NCBI GenBank assembly: GCA_001917735.1 | Contig: MNEO01000043.1 | Location: forward strand, 1-8,837 | DNA: 8,837 bases | Direction: 5' to 3' | DNA from: Chloroflexi bacterium 13_1_40CM_68_21 | GTDB lineage: Bacteria > Chloroflexota > Limnocylindria > P2-11E | Part shown: positions 1-4,829 of the stretch, piece after piece | Layout: every line of letters begins with the position of its first letter | Position numbering within the stretch: position 1 is the first letter of the stretch | Made by a program: the position numbers and the translations under genes | Notes under the pieces: generated by a model | Told to the model about the DNA's origin: nothing | The model's input: the letters and a program-made list of their open reading frames with translations, nothing else | The model's database searches: none

Positions 1-756
1 CTTCCGCCGCTCGATGAAAGCGGCGACGCCTTCGCGGAAGTCGTCGCTCGTGTAGCAGAGCGCGACCAGATCGCTGGCCTCATAGGGGAGCATCCGCGCG
101 CGGATCCGGCGGAGCACCTCCTTCGACGCATGCAGCGTGAGCGGGGCGAAGGACGCGAGCGTCTCGACGAGCTCGTCCACGCGCCTCACCAGAGCGTCCT
201 CGCCGGCCACGACCTCGGTCACCAGCCCGATCGCGCGCGCCTCCTGCGCGTCGATCAGCCGCGCGGTCAGCACGAGCTCCTTCACGCGCCCGATGCCAAC
301 GAGGGCCGAGAGCCGCACGAGGTTCGCGGCGGAGAAGCAGTTGCCGAGGGTGCGCGCGACAGGCACGCCGAATTTCGCCGACGGCGACGCGATCCGCAGG
401 TCGCACGCGGCTGCCATCGCGAGGCCTCCCCCGATGACGGGCCCGCTGAGCGCCGCGATCGTGGGCACGCGGACGCTTTCGATGGCGCCGAGCCAATCGT
501 CCATGCGCCGCTCGTATTCGAGAGCCTGCTCGGCCGTGGTGAAGTCACGGAACTGCGCGATGTCCGTACCGGCGACGAACGCCTCGCCCGCGCCGGTGAT
601 GACGACCGCGCGGACCGAAGCGTCCGTGTCCGCGTCCCGACAGATCTCCGCGATGCGCTCGTACATCGCGAAGGTCATCGCGTTGCGCGCCAGCGGCCGG
701 TCCACCGTGATCCAGAGCGCCTCTTCGCGGTGCTCGGTGCGGATCTCGTCCGTCAT
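1..756 (-). CDS. Crotonase-superfamily protein (enoyl-CoA hydratase/isomerase family), C-terminus cut by window edge
   Basis: My own translation from the ATG at 754-756 stays open to base 1, giving 252 residues. Crotonases are usually about 255-265 residues, so only a few are missing. The fold is recognised by the oxyanion-hole motif AFVAGTDIAQF (residues 59-69), the GPVIGGGLAMA segment with GGG at 109-111, and a C-terminal region ending near SDDFREGVAAFIERRK. Members act on acyl-CoA thioesters in the cytoplasm. The two acid/base glutamates of classical hydratases are absent: the position two after GGG is Ala113, and the Glu of FGxPE is Val133 (FGVPVARTLGNC). I recall this ARTLGNC variant as a recurring subfamily annotated 'enoyl-CoA hydratase', often beside CaiB-type transferases. 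Its start overlaps the CoA-transferase stop as ATGA, with no good Shine-Dalgarno, which points to translational coupling. The family is secure; the reaction and substrate are not. Confidence 0.9.
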   Translation of the reverse strand, partial: MTDEIRTEHREEALWITVDRPLARNAMTFAMYERIAEICRDADTDASVRAVVITGAGEAFVAGTDIAQFRDFTTAEQALEYERRMDDWLGAIESVRVPTIAALSGPVIGGGLAMAAACDLRIASPSAKFGVPVARTLGNCFSAANLVRLSALVGIGRVKELVLTARLIDAQEARAIGLVTEVVAGEDALVRRVDELVETLASFAPLTLHASKEVLRRIRARMLPYEASDLVALCYTSDDFREGVAAFIERRK

Positions 757-1961
757 GCGCTGGCGATGACGCCGTCGTGCTCGAGCCGCGCGACCTCCGC
801 GTCGGTGCAGCCGAGCTCGCGAAGGACGTCGGCATTGTGCTCGCCGAGGCGCGGGCCGGCACGACGGTGACGCACGGGCGTGCGCTCGAGCCGCAGTGGC
901 GAGCCGAGGCCGCGCAGCGAGCCGAGCACCGGATGTGGCAGGTCCACGAAGAAGCCGCGCGCGCGAAGATGCGGGTCGACGAAGACGTCGCCGTAGTCGG
1001 CGATCTCGCCGCACGGCACGCCGGCCGCTCGGAGCAGCCCGAGCCAGTGCGCGGCCGGCCGCGTTCGGGTTACCGCCTCGATCGCGGCGATGAGCCCGGC
1101 GCGATGCCGCTGCCGGGCGTTGGCGTCGGCGTAGCGCGGGTCGCGTTCGAGCGGTTCGAGCCCGAGCGTGCGGCAGAACGCTGACCAGTTGGCGGGCGTC
1201 GTCGCGCCGAGGGTGAATGGCCGGTCCGCCGCGGCCACGGCCTGGTACGGCGCGACGAGCTTGTGCGCCGAACCCGCGGCGCGCGGCACCTCGCCGGTCG
1301 TGAAGTGGATCCCCGCCTCCCATACGGCCAGTGCGACCGCCGACTCGAACATCGAGACGTCCACGAGCTGCCCCTTGCCATCGCGGTCGCGCGCGCGAAG
1401 CGCCGCGAGCGTCGCCACGGTGGCGTAAAGCGCAGCGGTCAGATCGGCGATGGAGACGCCCACCTTCACCGGCGCGCCGCCCTCTTCGCCGGTGACGCTC
1501 ATGAGGCCACTCAGGCCCTGCACGATGATGTCGAGCGCGGGCCGGTCGGCATACGGACCATCGAGGCCGAATCCTGTCAGGGCGACGTAGACCAGGCGCG
1601 GACTCGCGGCCAGCAGAGAACGGGGAGAGAGCCCGAGCTCTGCCATCGTGCCCGGGCGCAGGTTCTCGACGATGACGTCCGCGTCATTGGCGAGCCGCCG
1701 AAACACCTCGCGACCCTCGGCGTGCTTCAGATCTATCGCGAGGCTGCGTTTGTCGCGATTGAGCCGGGCGAAGTTCCCACTTTCGCCGTTCGCGAGCGGC
1801 TCGAGCAGCCGGGCGAAGTCGCCGCCTCGAGGGCTCTCGACCTTTACGACATCCGCGCCGAGATCGGCGAGCTGCATGCCGCAGAAGGGACCCGCCATGT
1901 AATTGCCGACCTCGATGACGCGGATCCCGCGCAGCGGCGGATCGGCTAGCACGTCCCCCAC
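753..1961 (-). CDS. Family III CoA-transferase (CaiB/BaiF/formyl-CoA transferase family)
   Basis: The 402-residue product has the normal length for this family, which moves CoA between carboxylic acids through an acyl-aspartate mixed anhydride. The N-terminal segment GIRVIEVGNYMAGPFCGMQL (12-31) and LGADVVKVESPRGGD (34-48) are typical. So are the DVIVENLRPG stretch (95-104), the TGFGLDGPY turn (129-137) and the segment VGVSIADLTAALYA (167-180), whose Asp173 matches the catalytic aspartate. A smaller C-terminal lobe carries the usual GVPCGEI (315-321) and VDPHLRARGFF patterns. The start is GTG at 1959-1961, overlapping the end of the propeller gene by 16 bp. An in-frame GTG at 1950-1952 follows a GGGGGA run closely and could be used instead. 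The stop overlaps the crotonase start by 4 bp, so the pair probably activates and then transforms one acyl-CoA. The acid used cannot be read from sequence. Confidence 0.93.
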   Translation of the reverse strand: MGDVLADPPLRGIRVIEVGNYMAGPFCGMQLADLGADVVKVESPRGGDFARLLEPLANGESGNFARLNRDKRSLAIDLKHAEGREVFRRLANDADVIVENLRPGTMAELGLSPRSLLAASPRLVYVALTGFGLDGPYADRPALDIIVQGLSGLMSVTGEEGGAPVKVGVSIADLTAALYATVATLAALRARDRDGKGQLVDVSMFESAVALAVWEAGIHFTTGEVPRAAGSAHKLVAPYQAVAAADRPFTLGATTPANWSAFCRTLGLEPLERDPRYADANARQRHRAGLIAAIEAVTRTRPAAHWLGLLRAAGVPCGEIADYGDVFVDPHLRARGFFVDLPHPVLGSLRGLGSPLRLERTPVRHRRAGPRLGEHNADVLRELGCTDAEVARLEHDGVIASA

Positions 1962-2950
1962 CGGTCTAGTTTGTCACCGGTCTTGCGCCAGACGCCCGCG
2001 CGCGTGCCCTCGGAACCCACGAACCAGACGTCGTTGCCGCGCGCGAACACCGCGCGAAGCGCGCACGTCGTGCCGAGATCGACGCGGCGAACTGCGGTGC
2101 CCTCCACCGCGAGCGCCACGCCGCGGTCGCCGACGACGTAGGTCACCGGACCCATCCGTACCGACGAGCGAAGCCCGCTCTCCACACCGCTCTCCAGCGC
2201 ACGCCAGCGACCATCGAATCGCAGCAGCACGCCACCGTCGCCGGCCGCGACCGCATCCGTCGGCGACGCGCCAGCAACCGTGCGGAGCGCGGCGGTTGTT
2301 CCCGTGACGAACGGTCGCCAGCCGGCGTTCTCGAGTCGATACGACACCCCGCCCGCGCCCACCGCCCAGGCCGAGTTGCCGCTGAACGCGACGATGCCGA
2401 AAAGATCTTCCTCGATGCCGCGCGCGAATGGCTGCCAGCCGCCGAAGGTCTGCCGCTGCACGTTGCCCGCGGAGCCCACGATGATCGCTCCGTCCGGCAA
2501 CACCGAGATCCCGTACGCATCGAAGAACCCGAGGTCGTCGGAGCGGATCGTCTTCGCCACGTCATCGATGGTCACGACCCGACCGAACGCACCGACGGCG
2601 AAGACCTCATCCTGCGCGCACGCCGCGGCGACGAGAGATCGAAGTGTCGAATCGATCAGCTGCCAGCGCTTTCCGTCAAAGCGGCCGATCCCGCCTCCAT
2701 CGGACACGACCCACGCCGCATCCTGGCTCGCGCAGCCCGCGGTGAGCGGCTGCTGGAAGACGAGCGGCCCGCTGTCGGGCTCGGGCGTAACGCTCGGCAC
2801 CGGCGTGGGCACGGGCGTCGGGACGGGCGTGGGCGTTGGGCGCGTCACGATGCCGGCCGCGGCGCCCGCGCCGATGGCGATCACGAGCATGACCGCCGCG
2901 GCAGCGAGCGCGGTGCTGGTGCGTAGGTACCTCTGAAGGAGCGGTGTCAC
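1946..2950 (-). CDS. Membrane-anchored, Pro/Thr-linked, probable seven-bladed beta-propeller protein
   Basis: I do not recognise a named family, but the architecture of this 334-residue protein is clear. A hydrophobic segment at about 14-35 is a signal anchor or uncleaved signal peptide. It is followed by a TPxP-repeat linker at about 38-58 and then by seven copies of a short strand motif of the form aW-x-VG-xx-G-x-hxRhxG-W. The copies lie near residues 79-91, 116-128, 156-168, 194-206, 233-245, 270-282 and 308-321, a period of about 37-40 residues. This suggests a seven-bladed propeller outside the membrane, loosely like Ycf48-type or sialidase/YCF48-repeat proteins. Four cysteines (73, 111, 296, 334) bracket the first and last repeats. 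The start is GTG at 2948-2950, preceded by GAGG at a 4-base spacing, and overlaps the protease stop as GTGA. The coupling suggests an envelope role with the protease, by inference only. No catalytic residues are evident. Confidence 0.82.
   Translation of the reverse strand: MTPLLQRYLRTSTALAAAAVMLVIAIGAGAAAGIVTRPTPTPVPTPVPTPVPSVTPEPDSGPLVFQQPLTAGCASQDAAWVVSDGGGIGRFDGKRWQLIDSTLRSLVAAACAQDEVFAVGAFGRVVTIDDVAKTIRSDDLGFFDAYGISVLPDGAIIVGSAGNVQRQTFGGWQPFARGIEEDLFGIVAFSGNSAWAVGAGGVSYRLENAGWRPFVTGTTAALRTVAGASPTDAVAAGDGGVLLRFDGRWRALESGVESGLRSSVRMGPVTYVVGDRGVALAVEGTAVRRVDLGTTCALRAVFARGNDVWFVGSEGTRAGVWRKTGDKLDRWGTC
2790..2842 (-). repeat. Short tandem repeat encoding the Thr-Pro-Val-Pro linker
   Basis: An imperfect 12-base repeat of the type GGCGTGGGCACG on the plus strand encodes about three TPVP units (residues 39-52) of the propeller protein. 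It connects the membrane anchor to the propeller as an extended, stiff spacer. Such tracts can change length by slippage, so copy number may vary between strains. It stays in frame because the unit is a multiple of three. Confidence 0.75.
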
Positions 2951-3867
2951 ATGGCCTCAAGTCTCTTTATGCGCTCCTGGATGGGTGGATGGGTGTCGAA
3001 TAGATGGTCAAAGAAGGCCGGCGCGTCCTTGAGCGGGTTTGCGAAGTACAGCGAGGCCGTCGCCTTGTTCGCGACTTCGAGCGCCTCCTTGTCTGCCGCG
3101 ATCTTGCGGAGAGCCGAGACAAGCCCTGGCGGGTAACGTGTCAGGAGCGCACCCGACGCGTCCGCCAGATATTCGCGCTGCCGCGAGACCGCGAGCTGGA
3201 TGAGGGTCGCGATGATCGGCGTGAGCACCGCGAGCGCGATCGCGATGACAGCGATGATCGCGGTGCCGCCACCGCGGTCTCGGCTCCGGCCGCGGCCCCA
3301 GAACATCGAGCGCCACATCCAGTCGGCGAGGAGCGCGACGGTGCCGACGAGGACCGTGACGAGGAGCATGACGCGGATGTCGCGGTTGCCGACGTGCGAG
3401 AGCTCGTGCGCGATCACGCCCTCGAGCTCGGTGCGGTCGAGCTTGTCGAGGAGACCGCGCGTGACAGCGACCGAGGCATGTCGGGGGTCGCGGCCCGTGG
3501 CGAACGCGTTGGGCGCGGAATCCTCGATCACGTACAGCTTCGGCGTGGAGATGCCGAGTCCGATCGCGAGCGTCTCGACGACGTTGTGCAGCTGGGTCTC
3601 CTCGTCCGGGCGGAGCTCGCGCGCCTGGCTCTGCGTGAGGATGAGCCGATCGCCGGCGAAGTAGGAGGTGAGCGCGCCACCGATGGACAGCGCGAACGCG
3701 AAGGGCAGCACGGCCAGCCCGCCGCCCGGCGCGAAGTACTCGCCCACGAAGTAGCCGAGCACGGCGATGAGCGCGGTGAATATCGCGATGAGCGCGATCG
3801 TCCGCCACCGGTTCGCGGCGGCGGCCTCGTAGATCGATATCCGCGCAGGTGTGAGCTCCGAGGACAC
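2947..3867 (-). CDS. htpX: HtpX-like M48 family membrane zinc metalloprotease
   Basis: This 306-residue product has the usual HtpX length. HtpX is a membrane-embedded protease with a cytoplasmic active site that degrades misfolded membrane proteins. The zinc site is the HELSH motif at 154-158 (His154, His158, catalytic Glu155) in VIAHELSHVGNRD, with the third ligand Glu232 in REYLADASGA. Hydrophobic segments lie at about 23-45, 50-71, 166-182 and 202-225, and the family segments PNAFATG (119-125) and THPPIQERI near the C-terminus are present. The called start is GTG at 3865-3867 with AGAGG directly against it, which is poor spacing. Family members usually begin where ISIYEAAAANRWRT starts (residue 10), so the N-terminus is uncertain by about nine residues. 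It leads the overlapping cluster with the propeller gene. It is separated from lemA, its common partner, by a plus-strand gene. Confidence 0.94.
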   Translation of the reverse strand: MSSELTPARISIYEAAAANRWRTIALIAIFTALIAVLGYFVGEYFAPGGGLAVLPFAFALSIGGALTSYFAGDRLILTQSQARELRPDEETQLHNVVETLAIGLGISTPKLYVIEDSAPNAFATGRDPRHASVAVTRGLLDKLDRTELEGVIAHELSHVGNRDIRVMLLVTVLVGTVALLADWMWRSMFWGRGRSRDRGGGTAIIAVIAIALAVLTPIIATLIQLAVSRQREYLADASGALLTRYPPGLVSALRKIAADKEALEVANKATASLYFANPLKDAPAFFDHLFDTHPPIQERIKRLEAM

Positions 3868-3963
3868 CTCTGAACAGGCTAGTGCGTACCCGATAGGACA
3901 TAGTTCAGGCCGCGGCGCAGACGTGAACCCCGACTAACGGGGACGACACCGGGAGGTGAGGCG
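3868..3963. promoter_or_regulatory. Divergent intergenic region between htpX-like gene and the small plus-strand gene
   Basis: These 96 bases separate two divergent starts, so promoters for both the protease cluster and the small gene should lie here. I see no convincing -35/-10 pair in either direction. AT-richer stretches around 3888-3906 are the best candidates for a -10 region. A small perfect inverted repeat, CCCCG-ACTAA-CGGGG, lies at 3928-3942. It could be an operator half-site pair or a leader hairpin for the small gene, but a 5-bp stem is weak evidence in DNA this G+C-rich. Confidence 0.4.
3952..3959 (+). promoter_or_regulatory. Strong Shine-Dalgarno of the small plus-strand gene
   Basis: The eight bases GGAGGTGA match the 16S rRNA 3' end complement perfectly and sit at standard spacing before the ATG at 3964. 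It is the best ribosome binding site in the window and the main reason for accepting the small gene as real. Confidence 0.82.
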
Positions 3964-4215
3964 ATGAGCCTCGGGATCCAACTCGACGAGATCAAGCACG
4001 TCCTGCTGGCGGACCGCTGGCACGAAGTCGAAGAGGCATCCTTCGCGCTCGACACGTACGAATTCATGGAGGGCGACCAGGCCGTCGCGCGGGGCGACGG
4101 CCAGCTCATCACCGTCGCTGGCTTCATGTTTCGCGAGCCAGGTGGCCAGATCGTCGCTGGTCCGCTCTCCTCGATCCTTGCGGTGCAGCTCCCGCGGACG
4201 AAGACGCGACGCTAG
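3964..4215 (+). CDS. Small conserved-looking protein of unknown function, lying between lemA and htpX
   Basis: This encodes 83 residues with an ATG start and an almost ideal Shine-Dalgarno. I do not recognise the family. The protein has no membrane segment, signal peptide or cysteines. The N-terminal half is acidic (LDEIKHVLLADRWHEVEEAS), and the middle and C-terminal parts look like short beta strands (QLITVAGFMF, GGQIVAGPLSS). It ends in a basic tail (RTKTRR), so a compact soluble domain is likely. Codon third positions are mostly G or C, as in the neighbours. It is the only plus-strand gene here, divergent from htpX and convergent with lemA. Its stop TAG at 4213-4215 overlaps the lemA stop at 4212-4214. 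The antisense frame also gives open reading stretches, but none has comparable start signals. A role linked to the LemA/HtpX pair is only a guess from position. Confidence 0.75.
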   Translation: MSLGIQLDEIKHVLLADRWHEVEEASFALDTYEFMEGDQAVARGDGQLITVAGFMFREPGGQIVAGPLSSILAVQLPRTKTRR

Positions 4216-4772
4216 AACTTCACCTGCGGCACCTCGCGCTCGCCCGCGTCCGCGAGCTCGAAGTACTCCTCCGGCTTGAAGCCGAGCATTCCCGCGAAGA
4301 TGTTCGTGGGAAAGGTCTGCAGCGACGTGTTGTAGTCGCGCACGTTGCCGTTGTAGAAGCGGCGGGCGAACGCGATCTTGTCCTCTGTGGCGGTCAGGTT
4401 TTCGGACAGATCCTTGAACTCCTGGACGGCCTGTAGCTGGGGATAGTTTTCCGCGACCGCGAAGACCGAACGGAGCGCGGTGGTGAGCATGTTCTCGGCC
4501 TGCGCCCGCTCCTGCGGGGATGCCGATGCGCCGGCGGCGACGGCGGCCGCGCGCGCTTGGGTAACGTTCTGGAACACCGTCGACTCGTGGGTGGCGTAGC
4601 CCTTGACGGTCTCGACGAGATTCGGGATGAGGTCGTGGCGCCGCTTGAGCTGGACATCGATGTCGGCCCACGCCTCCTTCACGCGCTGGCGCAGGGTGAT
4701 GAGGCGGTTGTACGTTCCGATGAAGAACAGCGCGAGCCCCGCGATGATGACGACGAGGACGACGATCTCCAC
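4212..4772 (-). CDS. lemA: LemA family membrane protein
   Basis: The 186-residue product is a full-length LemA protein: one N-terminal membrane helix (about residues 2-20) followed by a long helical domain. The diagnostic stretches are YNRLITLRQRVKEAWADID (21-39), VQLKRRHDLIPNLVETVKGY (40-59), the AENYPQLQA motif in the middle and the C-terminal RRFYNGNVRDYNT segment followed by FPTNIFAGMLGFKPEEYFE. The biochemical role of LemA is not established. In many bacteria the gene sits directly beside an htpX-type protease gene, and a part in envelope protein quality control is often proposed. The start is GTG at 4770-4772, with a GGGAGGGG Shine-Dalgarno at about 4777-4784 at good spacing. It lies 57 bp after the gluconokinase gene, beyond a hairpin, so it may have its own transcript. 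Its stop overlaps that of the convergent small gene. Confidence 0.95.
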   Translation of the reverse strand: MEIVVLVVIIAGLALFFIGTYNRLITLRQRVKEAWADIDVQLKRRHDLIPNLVETVKGYATHESTVFQNVTQARAAAVAAGASASPQERAQAENMLTTALRSVFAVAENYPQLQAVQEFKDLSENLTATEDKIAFARRFYNGNVRDYNTSLQTFPTNIFAGMLGFKPEEYFELADAGEREVPQVKF

Positions 4773-4806
4773 GAAGCCCCTCCCTCGACAGCCGAGGCTA
4801 GCAGAA

Positions 4807-4824
4807 GGCTCGCCTCAGCGAGCC
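4807..4824 (-). terminator. Hairpin after the gluconokinase gene, possible weak intrinsic terminator
   Basis: A perfect inverted repeat (GGCTCGC, loop CTCA, GCGAGCC) forms a 7-bp G+C-rich stem five bases after the kinase stop codon. The following transcribed bases are TTCTG, a poor U tract, so termination would be partial or need Rho. A second inverted repeat, CGCGCT-CAG-AGCGCG at 4825-4839, overlaps the kinase stop codon just upstream. The position between the sugar-metabolism genes and lemA fits a transcriptional boundary. Confidence 0.5.
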
Positions 4825-4829
4825 CGCGC

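Noticed and set aside
130..870. Plus-strand reading frames of 210-246 residues over the crotonase
   Set aside because: They are shadow frames. The minus strand gives a clear crotonase from 756 to the window edge.
1263..1949. A 228-residue plus-strand reading frame antisense to the CoA-transferase
   Set aside because: It has low-complexity Arg/His/Glu composition, no good ribosome site and no domain, and it lies on top of a conserved enzyme gene.
2795..2842. Short direct repeats considered as a CRISPR or regulatory repeat array
   Set aside because: The units are contiguous 12-base coding repeats with no spacers and encode the TPVP linker in frame.
3004..3873. A 289-residue plus-strand reading frame antisense to the M48 protease
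   Set aside because: Extreme Arg/Asp/Glu composition and complete overlap with a gene whose zinc-site motifs are intact mark it as a shadow.
3928..3942. CCCCG-ACTAA-CGGGG inverted repeat considered as a defined operator or terminator
   Set aside because: The stem is only 5 bp with no U tract or second site. It was kept only as a remark in the intergenic entry.
3934..4671. A 245-residue minus-strand frame crossing lemA and the small gene
   Set aside because: It runs out of frame through lemA and has Arg-rich, low-information sequence. The LemA frame is conserved end to end and the small gene has far better start signals.
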